This document shows, piece by piece, positions 42,537 to 51,759 of a stretch of 64,000 bases of DNA (position 1 is its first letter; the number at the start of each line of letters is the position of its first letter). Source of the DNA: Streptomyces sp. Je 1-369 (GTDB lineage Bacteria; Actinomycetota; Actinomycetes; Streptomycetales; Streptomycetaceae). The notes under the pieces were generated by a model that saw nothing but the letters and a program-made list of their open reading frames with translations, did not search any database and was not told the DNA's origin. The position numbers and the translations under genes are program-made. The stretch covers positions 62,001-126,000 of the forward strand of contig NZ_CP101750.1 of NCBI RefSeq assembly GCF_026810505.1. Reading direction: 5' to 3'.

Positions 42537-42567
42537 CCTCACATTACAACGGGCTGCGTCGTCGTAT
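42537..42567 (+). promoter_or_regulatory. ECF41-like promoter pointing at the small ORF and wrbA-like gene
   Basis: CCTCACA (42,537-42,543), 16 bp, CGTCGTAT (42,560-42,567): the same blocks and spacing as in front of the first sigma gene, here on the plus strand. Oxidoreductase genes are one of the known ECF41 target classes. The rest of 42,461-42,999 otherwise holds only the small frame at 42,688. Confidence 0.5.
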
Positions 42568-42687
42568 GGCTGGAGATCGAATTCCTGCCGGGCTCCGTCC
42601 CCCGGTCGCCCGGCACCGGAATCCCCGTTCTCCGCCCGCGACTTCGGGCTTTTCCGGGTCGTGCACCGTCTGCGAAGGAGAATTGCC

Positions 42688-42795
42688 GTGCAGCTGACCT
42701 CGATCCGCGGCTCACCAGCGGGGCCGGGTGCCGCCGTGTGCGGCCCCCGCCCGGCAGGCAAGGCCCCGTCCCGGCTGCGGGACGCCCGCGGCTGA
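42688..42795 (+). CDS. Possible 35-residue leader peptide
   Basis: GTG 42,688 follows a perfect GAAGGAG at seven bases, better than most genes here. The product (start VQLTSIRGSPAGPGAA, then Arg/Pro-rich) resembles nothing known. It lies between the ECF41-like promoter and the WrbA-like gene, 204 bp before the latter. It could be a regulatory leader ORF or a chance frame. Confidence 0.4.
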   Translation: MQLTSIRGSPAGPGAAVCGPRPAGKAPSRLRDARG

Positions 42796-42999
42796 CCTGG
42801 GCCGCACGGCTCCCGTTGGCGGGGGGCCGCCGACAGTGCCACACCGCCGGCGGCGCCCCGCAGGGGCCGCGCGAGGTTTTTCTCGGCTTTTACGCATTGA
42901 CCGCTGTCGGACGTCTTTTCCACAGGGGTACGGCCGGCTCCCGTCGGGCGGCCCGCTCCTGGCACCACCCGTTAAGCACGCGAAGAAAAGGAAACAGTC

Positions 43000-43611
43000 G
43001 TGGAACCTGTGAACGTTGCAATCATCTATTACAGCGCGACCGGCAACGTGCACACGTTGGCTCAGGCGGTGGCCGAGGGCGCGGAGAAGGCCGGCGCCAC
43101 CGTGCGGCTGCGCAAGGTCGCCGAGACCGCCCCCGAGGCGGCCGTCCAGGCCAACCCGGCCTGGGTGGAGCACCGGGCGGCCACCACCGACATCGCCGAG
43201 GCCACCCACGACGACCTCGCCTGGGCGGACGCGGTCCTGTTCGGCACCCCCAGCCGCTTCGGCAACCCCGCCAGCCAGCTGCGCGCCTTCATCGACACCA
43301 CCGGCCCCCTCTGGTTCGCCGGGAAGATCGCCGGGAAGGTGTTCTCCGCGTTCACCGCCAGCAACACCGCCCACGGCGGACAGGAATCCACCATCCTGGC
43401 CCTGTCGAACACCTTCTACCACTGGGGCGGCATCATCGTGCCCCCCGGCTACACCGACCCCATCCAGTTCCAGTCCGGCAACCCCTACGGCACCTCGCAC
43501 GTCGCCGGCGACGGCGCACCCGGCGAAGTCGCCCTGCAAGCCGCCCGCCACCAGGCCCGCCGCGTCGTGGACACCGCCGCCGCCCTCAAAGCCGGCCGCA
43601 GCGAGATCTGA
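43000..43611 (+). CDS. WrbA-like NAD(P)H:quinone oxidoreductase
   Basis: A 203-aa flavodoxin-fold protein from GTG 43,000 with AAAAGGA ahead. VAIIYYSATGNVHTLAQAVAEGA is the FMN phosphate loop, VLFGTPSRFGNPASQLRAFIDTTG the second FMN loop and FTASNTAHGGQESTILALSNTFYHWGGIIVPPGY the WrbA signature. It reduces quinones by two electrons and so limits redox cycling. Adjacent to phenazine genes, it probably protects against redox-active product. A 19-bp hairpin ends the transcript. Confidence 0.92.
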   Translation: MEPVNVAIIYYSATGNVHTLAQAVAEGAEKAGATVRLRKVAETAPEAAVQANPAWVEHRAATTDIAEATHDDLAWADAVLFGTPSRFGNPASQLRAFIDTTGPLWFAGKIAGKVFSAFTASNTAHGGQESTILALSNTFYHWGGIIVPPGYTDPIQFQSGNPYGTSHVAGDGAPGEVALQAARHQARRVVDTAAALKAGRSEI

Positions 43612-43639
43612 GGCGCCGCGCGCCGCGCAGGGGTAGGCA

Positions 43640-43687
43640 GAGGGGGTGGGGGCCGCCGGCCGTCGGGTCGGCGGCCCCCACCCCCTC
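43640..43687. terminator. Bidirectional terminator, 19-bp perfect stem
   Basis: Left arm 43,640-43,658 (GAGGGGGTGGGGGCCGCCG) pairs exactly with 43,669-43,687 around 10 nt, between the convergent wrbA-like gene and the phz operon. Confidence 0.9.
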
Positions 43688-43722
43688 TCACCGCACGCAA
43701 GGGCGGGGCTGGGGACTGGGGT

Positions 43723-44205
43723 TCAGGAGGGGATCCAGTCGCGCTTGATGTGTGGGGTGTCGATGCTCAGGGCGCGCATGTGCTCGATGGGGTTGGTGTA
43801 TTCGCGGCTGGCGGCGATCTGTCCGTCGTCCAGGGTGAAGCCGTGGATGAAGTGGTTGCGGTAGCGGCCCTCGGGGTAGCCGGGGAAGCGGATGGTGCCC
43901 TCGCCGTCGCACTCCACCCAGATGACCGCCGGGTCCTGGGTCTCGTAGATCCGCACGTCGGACCACTCCCAGTCGGGCAGCACCTGCAGGGAGAGTTCGC
44001 CGTGTTTTTGCAGCTTGGCGCGGCCCTTCACCACGATGGGGCGGCCGATGTCGGTGTTGAACAGGGCCGCGGTGCCGTCCTGGGTGTAGAGGGTGTAGCG
44101 GCGCAGCCGGGCCTCGGGCCCAGTCTCCATGTACTGCTCCACGGCCCGCCGGTTGCGGGCGCGCAGCTCGAGGTGGTCGGTGAACACCGGGGCAGGGGCA
44201 GTCAT
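43723..44205 (-). CDS. phzB: Phenazine biosynthesis protein PhzA/B type (last gene of the phz operon)
   Basis: A 160-aa member of the PhzA/PhzB family (SnoaL-like fold). VEQYMETGPEARLRRYTLYTQDG, LPDWEWSDVRIYETQDP, IWVECDGEGTIRFPGYPEG and REYTNPIEHMRAL are diagnostic. PhzB catalyses condensation of two amino-ketone molecules into the tricyclic precursor; its catalytic Glu is likely in SREYTNP and His in KHGELSL. ATG 44,205 is chosen over the adjoining GTG 44,208 because of spacing to CGGAG. Last of six same-strand genes, 22 bp after phzG. Confidence 0.92.
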   Translation of the reverse strand: MTAPAPVFTDHLELRARNRRAVEQYMETGPEARLRRYTLYTQDGTAALFNTDIGRPIVVKGRAKLQKHGELSLQVLPDWEWSDVRIYETQDPAVIWVECDGEGTIRFPGYPEGRYRNHFIHGFTLDDGQIAASREYTNPIEHMRALSIDTPHIKRDWIPS

Positions 44206-44227
44206 CACATCTCCGGGTAGGTGGGGG

Positions 44228-44878
44228 TCAGGGCTGCAGGCGGGTGGTGTCCCAGCCGCTGTCGGTGCGGTCGTAGCGCAGCCGCTCGTGCAGCCGGTCG
44301 GTGCCGTTGGCCCAGAACTCCACCGCGGCCGGCTCCAGGACGTAGGCCGCGAACGCCTGCGGGCAGGGCAGCGGCCGGGGCGGCTGGCCCAGTTCCAGGG
44401 CGCGGGCGCGGATGTCCTCCAGGTGGTCCAGGTCGCGCAGCGGCTCGCTCTGCAGCGAGACGGTGGACATGGCGTGGGTGAACACCGCGCGCGCCGCCCA
44501 CAGTTCCTCCGCCTGGGCGCGCGGCAGCCGGCGCACCGGTCCGGCCACGGTGATCTGCTGGCTGGTCTCGCGCCAGTACAGCACCCCCGAGGCCCAGGGG
44601 TTGGCGCTCAGCTCGCGGCCCTTCTGGCTGCCGGTGTGGGTGATGAACACGATGCCGGTGTCGGTGACCTGATTGACCGCCAGGATCCGCGAGGAGGTGC
44701 GCCCCTGCGCATCGGCGGTGGCCAGGGCCAGCGCGCGCGGCTCGCGCACGCCCTGCTCGGTGGCCGCCTTCAGCCAGGCCGACAACAATCCCAGCGGCTC
44801 CGCGGGCGGGGTGCGGAACTCGGCGAACTCCACCTCCACCGAGCCCGTCATCGTCTCGGAACGCCGTACATCAGACAT
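44228..44878 (-). CDS. phzG: FMN-dependent oxidase PhzG
   Basis: A 216-aa pyridoxamine-5'-phosphate-oxidase-like protein: FRTPPAEPLGLLSAWLKAATEQGVREPRALALATADAQGRTSSRIL, FITHTGSQKGRELSANPWASGVLYWRETSQQITVAGPV and the closing WANGTDRLHERLRYDRTDSGWDTTRLQP. It performs the terminal oxidation of reduced phenazine precursors. Its position after phzE and before phzB supports the assignment over a vitamin B6 role. Confidence 0.9.
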   Translation of the reverse strand: MSDVRRSETMTGSVEVEFAEFRTPPAEPLGLLSAWLKAATEQGVREPRALALATADAQGRTSSRILAVNQVTDTGIVFITHTGSQKGRELSANPWASGVLYWRETSQQITVAGPVRRLPRAQAEELWAARAVFTHAMSTVSLQSEPLRDLDHLEDIRARALELGQPPRPLPCPQAFAAYVLEPAAVEFWANGTDRLHERLRYDRTDSGWDTTRLQP

Positions 44879-44990
44879 GGATCAATCCTTCAGCGGTGCG
44901 GCCCCAGCGGGCTGTGAGGGGCGGAGGGGCAGGGCAGGGGCCGGGCCGGCGCTCGGGGGTGGGCGCCGGCCCGGCGGTCGGTGGGGCGTC

Positions 44991-46925
44991 TCAGGCCGGG
45001 TCGGGGGTGCGGGCCGGGGCCAGCAGGCCGGCCAGGGCGGTGCCGACGATGCGGGGGCCTTCGCGGGTCAGGACGGATTCGGGGTGGAACTGCAGGGAGG
45101 CGAAGCCGGGCCCGCGCAGGGCGTGCACCTCGCCGGTGGCCGCGTCCCGGCTGACCTGGACCGGCTGGTGGCCGGTGTGGCCGGGCACGCCGCGGGGGGT
45201 GAATTCCTCGTGCTCGCTCAGCAGCGCGAAGGTGTTGTAGTAGCCGACGTGTTCGGGGGCGCCGAACAGGTCGATCTGCTTTTGCACGCCCTGGTTGGGC
45301 ACGTCCCGGCGGCGCAGGGGCAGGCCCAGTTGCAGGCCCAGGACCTGGTGGCTGAGGCAGACGGCGAGGAAGGGGCGCTGTTCGCGCAGCAGGGTGGCGA
45401 CCGCGGTGTGCAGGTGGGCCATTTTGGGGTGGGCCACTTCCTGGGGGTCGCCGGGGCCGGGGCCCATGACGACGAGGTCGTGGCCGGTGAAGGTGTAGGC
45501 CTCGTCGTAGCGGCGCAGGGTGACGTCCAGGCCCAGGGAGCGCAGCTGCTGGTCGATCATGGAGGTGAAGGTGTCCTCCATGTCGACGACCAGGACGCGG
45601 CGGCCGGCCAGTTGGGGCCGGGCGGCGGCGCGGGCGGGGATGTCGGAGAGCCAGAAGCCGGCGATCGAGTCGTTGCGGCCTTCCAGGGCGCGGCGCACGC
45701 TGGGGTGGTCGGCGAAGCGCTGGGTGGTTTCGCCGCCGAGGGCGGCGACCAGGCCGGCGGCCTTGGCGCGGGTCTCGGCGGCTTCGGAGGCGGGGTCGGA
45801 GTGGCGCACGATGGTGGCGCCGACGCCGATGGCCAGGCGGCCCTGCTCGCTGATGTCGGCGGTGCGGATGAGGATGGCGGAGTCCATGACCCGCTCGCCG
45901 TGCTCGTCGCGGCCGATGAGGGCGGCGGCGCCGCTGTAGTAGCCGCGGCCGCCGGGCTCGTACTGGTGGATGATGCGGCAGGCGCTTTCCAGGGGGCTGC
46001 CGGTGACGGTGGGGGCGAACATCGTCTCGCGCAGGATGTCGCGCACGTCGCGGTCGGTGCGGCCCTCGATGAAGTACTCGGTGTGGGCCAGGCGGGCCAT
46101 TTCCTTGAGGTAGGGGCCCACGACGCGGCCGCCGGTGTCGCAGATGCGGGCCATCATCTTCAGTTCCTCGTCGAGGACCATGTAGAGCTCGTCGGTTTCC
46201 TTGCGGTCGCCGAGGAACTGAAGGACGCCTTCGAGGGTGGAGCCGGAGGGCGGGTAGCGGTAGGTGCCGCTGATGGGGTTCATGACGGCCGTGCCGTCCT
46301 TGAGGCTGACGTGGCGTTCGGGGGAGGCGCCGACCAGGACGCGGTCGCCGGTGTGGATGAGGAAGGTCCAGTGGGCGCCGCTCTCGCTCTCCAGCAGGCG
46401 GCGGAAGAGGGCGGGGGCGCTGGCGGGGCCGTAGTCGGTGATGTCGGCGACGAAGGTGCGCTTGATGACGAAGTTGGCGCCCTCGCCGGTGCCGATCATT
46501 TCCTTGGCGATGCGGCGCACCACGTCCTCATAGGCCGCGTCGTCGACGTCGAAGTCGCCGCCGGACAGCGGGGTGGGGACGTCCGGGATGCGGGCCAGGG
46601 CCTGCTGCAGGGGCAGTTGCTGCTGGTCGGTGACGGTCATGGCGAGCAGCGGGGTGCCGTCGTCGGCGCAGGCGAAGCCGCGTTCGGCCAGCTGCCGGTA
46701 GGGCATGAGGACCAGTACTTCGTGGCCCGCTGTGTCCCCGGCGCCGGTGCCGGGCTGCTCGGGCAGGGGGATGTCGGCCAGGGTGGCGGGCCGGGTGACC
46801 GAGCCGGTGAGGACTTCCAGGGTGCCGGGGCCGGTGGTGTGGGGCCGGTGCAGCAGGGCGAAGGCCTTGCTGTGGCCGCTCAGGGCGCGGGCCAGCAGGT
46901 CGGGGGTGGGGGGTGTCGGTGTCAT
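44991..46925 (-). CDS. phzE: 2-amino-2-desoxyisochorismate synthase PhzE
   Basis: A 644-aa fusion. Residues about 100-415 are the chorismate-utilising domain ([51 protein letters not shown]). Residues about 435-640 are a class I glutaminase with Cys in [16 protein letters not shown] and FHPESVLT at the end. It converts chorismate and Gln to ADIC. Unlike anthranilate synthase it lacks pyruvate elimination. Overlaps phzD by four bases (ATGA). Confidence 0.95.
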   Translation of the reverse strand: MTPTPPTPDLLARALSGHSKAFALLHRPHTTGPGTLEVLTGSVTRPATLADIPLPEQPGTGAGDTAGHEVLVLMPYRQLAERGFACADDGTPLLAMTVTDQQQLPLQQALARIPDVPTPLSGGDFDVDDAAYEDVVRRIAKEMIGTGEGANFVIKRTFVADITDYGPASAPALFRRLLESESGAHWTFLIHTGDRVLVGASPERHVSLKDGTAVMNPISGTYRYPPSGSTLEGVLQFLGDRKETDELYMVLDEELKMMARICDTGGRVVGPYLKEMARLAHTEYFIEGRTDRDVRDILRETMFAPTVTGSPLESACRIIHQYEPGGRGYYSGAAALIGRDEHGERVMDSAILIRTADISEQGRLAIGVGATIVRHSDPASEAAETRAKAAGLVAALGGETTQRFADHPSVRRALEGRNDSIAGFWLSDIPARAAARPQLAGRRVLVVDMEDTFTSMIDQQLRSLGLDVTLRRYDEAYTFTGHDLVVMGPGPGDPQEVAHPKMAHLHTAVATLLREQRPFLAVCLSHQVLGLQLGLPLRRRDVPNQGVQKQIDLFGAPEHVGYYNTFALLSEHEEFTPRGVPGHTGHQPVQVSRDAATGEVHALRGPGFASLQFHPESVLTREGPRIVGTALAGLLAPARTPDPA

Positions 46926-47545
46926 GTGAGGAGCCCCTTGACGGTGGTGACCCGGGCGCAGCGCTCGGCGGCGTAGGTGAGGGCCGAGCGGTGGTAGTCC
47001 TGTGAGAAGTCGGCGGTGGCGTCGGCGACGAGGAAGGGCTGGATGTCGTGGGTGAAGGCGTCGATGGCGGTGGCCAGGACGCCGACGTGGGCGTAGACGC
47101 CGCACACGATGAGCTGGTCGCGGCCGGCGGCGCGCATGCGCTGGAGCAGGTCGGTCTTGAAGAAGGCGCTGTAGCGCCATTTGGTGAGCTGCCAGTCCTG
47201 CGCGGTGGGGGCGAGGGCGTCGACGACCTGGCGGTCCTCGGGGGCGGGGCGCATGCCCGGGCCCCAGAAGTCCTTGAGCAGGCCGCGCTGTTCGTCGCTC
47301 ATGCCGCCGGGCTGGGCGGTGTAGGCGACGGGGATGCCCAGGGTGGCGCAGTGGTCGCGCAGCTGGGCGGCGTGGGTGATCAGCTCGTGGCGCAGGGGGT
47401 CGGGGAAGGGCTTGAGGAAGTACCGCTGCATGTCGTGGACGAGCAGGACCGCCCGGTCGGCCTCGGCGGTCCAGGACACGGCGGCCGGGGGCAGGTCGCC
47501 CTCGGCGGGCAGGGGGTAGGGGCTGATGGGGGGTATGCCGGTCAT
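46922..47545 (-). CDS. phzD: Isochorismatase-like hydrolase PhzD
   Basis: A 207-aa protein: [46 protein letters not shown] and [14 protein letters not shown]. The GVYAHVG stretch lacks the nucleophilic Cys of amidase relatives, as expected for PhzD, which uses acid-base chemistry. It cleaves the vinyl ether of ADIC to give trans-2,3-dihydro-3-hydroxyanthranilate. Encoded between phzC and phzE. Confidence 0.95.
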   Translation of the reverse strand: MTGIPPISPYPLPAEGDLPPAAVSWTAEADRAVLLVHDMQRYFLKPFPDPLRHELITHAAQLRDHCATLGIPVAYTAQPGGMSDEQRGLLKDFWGPGMRPAPEDRQVVDALAPTAQDWQLTKWRYSAFFKTDLLQRMRAAGRDQLIVCGVYAHVGVLATAIDAFTHDIQPFLVADATADFSQDYHRSALTYAAERCARVTTVKGLLT

Positions 47546-47592
47546 GGTGGAAGTCCTCGAACGGGTGCGGGGGTGCGGGCGGTCCGGTGGGG

Positions 47593-48768
47593 TCAGGCGG
47601 GCCAGGCGTTGACGGCGGTCTGGGCCTGGGCGGGGTTCAGGCGCGGGTCGCAGCAGGAGGTGTAGCGCTCTCCGACGCGGTCCAGGTCGGCCTCGGTGCT
47701 GGCGCACTCGGTGACGTCGTCGGGGGTGGTCTCCAGGTGGAGTCCGCCGGCGGTGCCGCCGGCGCTCTGGACGGCGCGGGCGAAGCCGGTGATCTCGCGG
47801 GCGACGGTGTCCACCAGGCGGGTCTTGTAGCCGCCGGGGGCGGTGACGGTGTTGCCGTGCACCGGGTCGCTGAGCCAGATGACGGGGTGGCCGGCCTCGC
47901 GGACCGCTTCGACCAGGCGGGGCAGTTTCTCGCCGACGTGGTCGGCGCCCATGCGGGCGATGAGGGTCAGGCGGCCCTCGTCGCGCCAGGGGTCCAGGCG
48001 TTCGCACAGGGCCAGGAGGTCGGCGGTGTCCATGCTGGGGCCGACCTTGCAGGCGACGGGGTTGCTGACCTGGGACAGGAGGGCGACGTGGGCGCCTTCG
48101 ACCTGGCGGGTGCGCTCGCCGATCCAGGGCCAGTGGGTGGAGCCGAGGAAGAGGCGGCCCTTGTCGTCGGTGCGCAGCATGGGTGTTTCGTAGTCCAGGA
48201 GCAGCGCTTCGTGGCTGGTCCACACCATCGGTTCGACGACGTCGCGGCCGGCGGCCCGGTCGCGCCAGCCCAGGTGTTCCAGGATGTCGCCGGCGGCCAT
48301 GTAGCCGGTGAGGATGCGCAGCGGGTCGGGGCGGCGGCTCTCGGCGTCGGGTTCGGGGCCGTTGACCATGTGGCCGCGGAAGACGGGCAGTTCCACCCCG
48401 TCGATGATTTCGGTGGGCTTGGAGCGGGGTTTGGCGAACTGGCCGGCGATGCGGCCCACCCGCAGCACCGGCTTGCCGGTGATCAGTCCGAGGGAGCCGG
48501 CCAGCACGTCCAGCAGGGCGGCCTTGCGGGCGACGTAGGAGGGGGTGCATTCCTGGGGGTCCTCGGCGCAGTCGCCGGACTGCAGGACCATGGCCTCGCC
48601 GCGGGCGACCTTGCCCAGCAGGGTGCGCAGGGTGGCCAGGTCGTCGCCCTGGACGAGCGGGGGGCGGGAGGCGAGGGCCTCGCCCACCCGGTTCAGCTGG
48701 GACAGGTCGCTCCATTCGGGTTGCTGCAGTGCCCCGCGGATACGAATCTCCCGTATAACGTCTTCCAT
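47593..48768 (-). CDS. phzC: Class II DAHP synthase PhzC
   Basis: A 391-aa plant-type (class II) 3-deoxy-D-arabino-heptulosonate-7-phosphate synthase. [63 protein letters not shown] and HGNT mark the metal and substrate sites. It diverts carbon into the shikimate pathway for phenazine assembly. The length is shorter than mycobacterial class II enzymes, which have extra regulatory N-terminal elements, in line with feedback-insensitive pathway copies. Confidence 0.95.
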   Translation of the reverse strand: MEDVIREIRIRGALQQPEWSDLSQLNRVGEALASRPPLVQGDDLATLRTLLGKVARGEAMVLQSGDCAEDPQECTPSYVARKAALLDVLAGSLGLITGKPVLRVGRIAGQFAKPRSKPTEIIDGVELPVFRGHMVNGPEPDAESRRPDPLRILTGYMAAGDILEHLGWRDRAAGRDVVEPMVWTSHEALLLDYETPMLRTDDKGRLFLGSTHWPWIGERTRQVEGAHVALLSQVSNPVACKVGPSMDTADLLALCERLDPWRDEGRLTLIARMGADHVGEKLPRLVEAVREAGHPVIWLSDPVHGNTVTAPGGYKTRLVDTVAREITGFARAVQSAGGTAGGLHLETTPDDVTECASTEADLDRVGERYTSCCDPRLNPAQAQTAVNAWPA

Positions 48769-48800
48769 GACGTACTCCGATCCAGCGGTGAAGTGATAAC

Positions 48801-49289
48801 TCAGGTGGGAATTCCGGTGCGCTTGATTTCCGGTACTGGAATACCGAGCGCCCGCAGCTGCTGGAAGGGATTCATGAACTCGCGATTGCGCTTGATCTTC
48901 CCGTTGTCCAGTTCGAAGGAGTGCAGGAAGTGGTTCTCGTAGTATCCCTCGGGGTAATCGCCGAAGCGGATCTTGCCGCGTCCGTCGCATTCCACCCAGA
49001 TGTGGTTGGGGTCCTGTGTCTCGAATATCTGGATGTTGTACCACTCCCAGTCGGGGAAGCAGCCGAGGGACCATACGGCGTGCTCGGCGAGCCGGTCGCG
49101 GCCGACCGTCTCGACCGGGGAGCCGGTGTCGGTGGTCCACAGTCCGCCGCGGCCGTCCTCGGTGAACAGCTCGTGGCGGCGCAGCCGGTCCTGGCCGCGG
49201 GTGTGCATGTACTGCTCGACGGTGGCCCGGTTGGCGCGGCGCAGTTCGGCCGCGTCGGTGAATGGCAGGCCCGGGACGGATTCGGACAT
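48801..49289 (-). CDS. phzA: Phenazine biosynthesis protein PhzA/B type (first gene of the phz operon)
   Basis: A 162-aa paralogue of the 43,723 gene: [84 protein letters not shown]. Both the His (HAVWSL region) and Glu (NREFMNP) positions are kept. ATG has AAGGGG eight bases upstream. First gene after the promoter region, 32 bp before phzC. Splitting the two A/B paralogues to opposite operon ends is unlike the Pseudomonas order. Confidence 0.92.
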   Translation of the reverse strand: MSESVPGLPFTDAAELRRANRATVEQYMHTRGQDRLRRHELFTEDGRGGLWTTDTGSPVETVGRDRLAEHAVWSLGCFPDWEWYNIQIFETQDPNHIWVECDGRGKIRFGDYPEGYYENHFLHSFELDNGKIKRNREFMNPFQQLRALGIPVPEIKRTGIPT

Positions 49290-49378
49290 GGGTGTCCCCT
49301 TCGTGATGAGCGAGTGCGTTTGGCGAATGGTGGGGGGAGGGCGCATCGGGGCGCGTCCGTCCCCCGTTCCGCGGTGCG

Positions 49379-49407
49379 ATCTTGCCCGATTCCACAGAGC
49401 AAATCAA
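49379..49407 (-). promoter_or_regulatory. Probable housekeeping-type promoter of the phz operon
   Basis: Minus strand TTGATT (49,407-49,402), 17 bp, CAAGAT (49,384-49,379), about 90 bp upstream of phzA. The region just upstream (49,430-49,460, TGTGTAATATTCAACTTTAA) is strikingly AT-rich for this genome and may bind a regulator. The rest of the 300-bp spacer holds the terminator described next. Confidence 0.45.
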
Positions 49408-49533
49408 CACCGTTTTGACCGTACACTCATGACGTTGTGTAATATTCAACTTTAATGTGGGCATGGGGGTGCCCGCACCGGTGGAAACAATGCAGAATGG
49501 CCCTTCAGGCAGTCTCGGGCCGGGTGGTGCGAA

Positions 49534-49573
49534 GAAATGCCTGAGCTGGGCGCAAGCCGGGCTCAGGCATTTC
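49534..49573 (-). terminator. Terminator of the prenyltransferase transcript
   Basis: GAAATGCCTGAGC (49,534-49,546) and its exact complement GCTCAGGCATTTC (49,561-49,573) with a 14-nt loop, 17 bp after the stop of the first prenyltransferase. It isolates that transcript from the phz operon. Confidence 0.8.
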
Positions 49574-49589
49574 ACAAGTGGTTCTGTGT

Positions 49590-50504
49590 TCAGAGCTTTC
49601 CGTTGTGGACCGCGCTGATCACCTGGCGCATCAGCGGGGAGAGCTGGAAGTAGGGGCCGAGGTTGAGGTACTCCCCCTCGGGCGCCCACTTCACGGCCGC
49701 AATGACGATGGGCTCGCCGGGGTAGGCGCGCGGGGCGTGGTCCACGAAGTGCGCGACCCGCTCGGGGACGGGCGCCGGCAGCGCGGCCGGCTCCCAGCCG
49801 CGGGCGGGCGGCGGGGCGTAGCAGATCCGCTCGATGCCGGCGGAGTCCCAGCTGAGGGTGGTGTAGATGCGGAAGGAGCGGGCGGCGAAGGCCAGCATCG
49901 CCTCGCCGGGGGCGGGCAGGCCCAGTTCGCGGTGCAGGGCCAGGATGGTTGCGGGCGCCCGGCACTGCTCGGAGAGCTGGGTGAAGTACAGGTTGACGGT
50001 GCGGCGCGGGTAGTCGATGCCGATCATCGCGACGTCGCTCAGGCCGTGCCGGGCCAGCAGCCCCAGGCTCTGGGCCAGGGCGGGCGGCATGGAGGGCAGT
50101 TCGGCGAGCCCGGCCACGTCCTGGACGTCCTGCGGGAAGTGCGCGTAGATCTTGTTGAAGCCGCCGGCGACGCCGCCGTCGATGAGGTACTCGCTGATGG
50201 TGCACCGGCTCTGGATGTCCGCCAGGAGCGTGTCGAGGGGGTGGCCGGTGGCGGTGAGGAAGCCGTGCGCGAGCGCGGTGGCGTAGGGGTCGCCGCTGCG
50301 GGTGGGCACCGTGAGGGTGAAGTCGAGCTCCGCCGGGGTGTCCTGGCGGGTGGAGAGGCTGTAGACGACCCCGGCCTCGTGCAGGCCCTCGGCGAAGGCG
50401 CTGACGATGGGCCGCACGCTGTCGGGGCGGGCGGGCACGCCCGCCAGGCGGGCCGCCTCCTCGATGGCCGAGCACACCTCGTTGATCCCCGTGGCTTGGG
50501 GCAT
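49590..50504 (-). CDS. ABBA-fold aromatic prenyltransferase (NphB/PpzP type), copy 1
   Basis: A 304-aa protein, ATG with [75 protein letters not shown] and [18 protein letters not shown] follow the NphB/CloQ/PpzP pattern, with no DDxxD, as expected. It transfers a dimethylallyl or geranyl group to an aromatic ring, usually without strict Mg2+ need. Next to phz genes, phenazine-1-carboxylate or a dihydro precursor is the likely acceptor, as for PpzP/EpzP in endophenazine producers. It ends 300 bp before phzA on the same strand. Confidence 0.92.
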   Translation of the reverse strand: MPQATGINEVCSAIEEAARLAGVPARPDSVRPIVSAFAEGLHEAGVVYSLSTRQDTPAELDFTLTVPTRSGDPYATALAHGFLTATGHPLDTLLADIQSRCTISEYLIDGGVAGGFNKIYAHFPQDVQDVAGLAELPSMPPALAQSLGLLARHGLSDVAMIGIDYPRRTVNLYFTQLSEQCRAPATILALHRELGLPAPGEAMLAFAARSFRIYTTLSWDSAGIERICYAPPPARGWEPAALPAPVPERVAHFVDHAPRAYPGEPIVIAAVKWAPEGEYLNLGPYFQLSPLMRQVISAVHNGKL

Positions 50505-50599
50505 GACTCCTCCATGGGCCGGTTGGCGCGTGTTCGCAGCGGGGGCCGGGGCGGGGCGCCGCACGGGGGCGGCACCCGCGCCCGGGGGGTGAGGGGGTG

Positions 50600-51670
50600 T
50601 CAGGCGACCTTGGTGGCGCACAGGATGGCCTGGACGGGAATGACGTCGCGGGGCACCTCGGCGGGGTCCTTGGTGATGGCCTTGGTGACCTTGAACCCGC
50701 ACTCCTCCAGCCAGCTCTGGTACGTGGAGATCTTCTGCGGGCCGCCCTGGCCCATGGTGCAGCCGATGAAGAAGGCCGGGAAGAAGTCGACGTTGTAGTT
50801 GTCGGTGTCGCGGATGTCCTCGGGATAGACCGGCACCATGATGTGGACCTGCCCGCCCACCTCCAGGGAGCGGTGCACGCCCTTGAGGATGGTGAACACG
50901 TCGTCCTTGTCGAACATGTCCAGGAAGTGCTTGATCAGCACGGTGTCGAAGCCCTGGGGGATCTCGTCGAAGACGTTGCCGCCGATGAAGGAGCAGTGCT
51001 CGGCCACCCCGTGCTTCTTGAAGTTCTCCAGGCAGGTGCTCTCCTTCTCCGGCAGGTCGAAGGTGGTCACCGTCAGCCCCGGGGAGGCCTTGTGCTCATA
51101 GGTGTGGATGGCGCCCAGGCCGGTGTTGCCGGCCACGTCCAGGACCTTCGCGCCGGCGGGCACGTCGATGTTGGCGAAGAACCAGGGGTCGATGTTGGCG
51201 GTGACGTTGTTCATCAGCGTCAGCCAGGCGTCGTTGAGGTCGCTGTGGTCGGCCACCGCGTCGTACAGGGTGCCCTCGCCGGCGCCGTAGAGCTCCTTGA
51301 GGCCCACGATCGTGCCGGTGCGCACGCTGTCGGTGAGGTAGAAGAGCTGCCGCAGCGCCACCACCTTGATCATGTTCATGTAGGTGAGGGCGCGCTTGAG
51401 GTCGTGCTCGGCGACCTCGGCCAGCGCGTCCAGGCGGTAGCCGCCGTCCTCGTCCTGGGCGACGAAGCCCTCCTTGACCATCAGGAACAACAGCTGCTCC
51501 ACGGCGTCGGGCTTGGCGCCCACCGCCTCGCCGAGCCGGGCCGCATCCGCGCCGGGCGTGGCGCGCAGCTGGTCGACCAGGCCGAGCTCGAAGACGGACA
51601 GCAGGCTCATGAACCGCGAGGGGCCGACCATGTACTCGCGGAACCGGGCGAGGGTGGCTTCAGTAGACAT
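50600..51670 (-). CDS. SAM-dependent methyltransferase (PhzM-like, plant O-MT family)
   Basis: A 356-aa protein with an N-terminal dimerisation/winged-helix domain ([29 protein letters not shown]) and a C-terminal Rossmann MTase: [15 protein letters not shown] is motif [10 protein letters not shown] motif II and [13 protein letters not shown] the following acidic loop. Homologues methylate phenazine nitrogen or hydroxyls. Lying between the two prenyltransferase genes it should decorate the prenylated phenazine; N- versus O-methylation cannot be told from sequence. Confidence 0.9.
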   Translation of the reverse strand: MSTEATLARFREYMVGPSRFMSLLSVFELGLVDQLRATPGADAARLGEAVGAKPDAVEQLLFLMVKEGFVAQDEDGGYRLDALAEVAEHDLKRALTYMNMIKVVALRQLFYLTDSVRTGTIVGLKELYGAGEGTLYDAVADHSDLNDAWLTLMNNVTANIDPWFFANIDVPAGAKVLDVAGNTGLGAIHTYEHKASPGLTVTTFDLPEKESTCLENFKKHGVAEHCSFIGGNVFDEIPQGFDTVLIKHFLDMFDKDDVFTILKGVHRSLEVGGQVHIMVPVYPEDIRDTDNYNVDFFPAFFIGCTMGQGGPQKISTYQSWLEECGFKVTKAITKDPAEVPRDVIPVQAILCATKVA

Positions 51671-51759
51671 TTGCGGCTGTTCCCTTTCGATAGGGGTGCA
51701 GAGGCCGGGGAGAGCCCCGGCGGGCGAGCGGGGGCGGGCGGGTGCGGGGCGGGGGCGGG

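Noticed and set aside
44228..44878. Housekeeping pyridoxamine phosphate oxidase (pdxH)
   Set aside because: Operon position between phzE and a PhzA/B gene makes PhzG far more likely.
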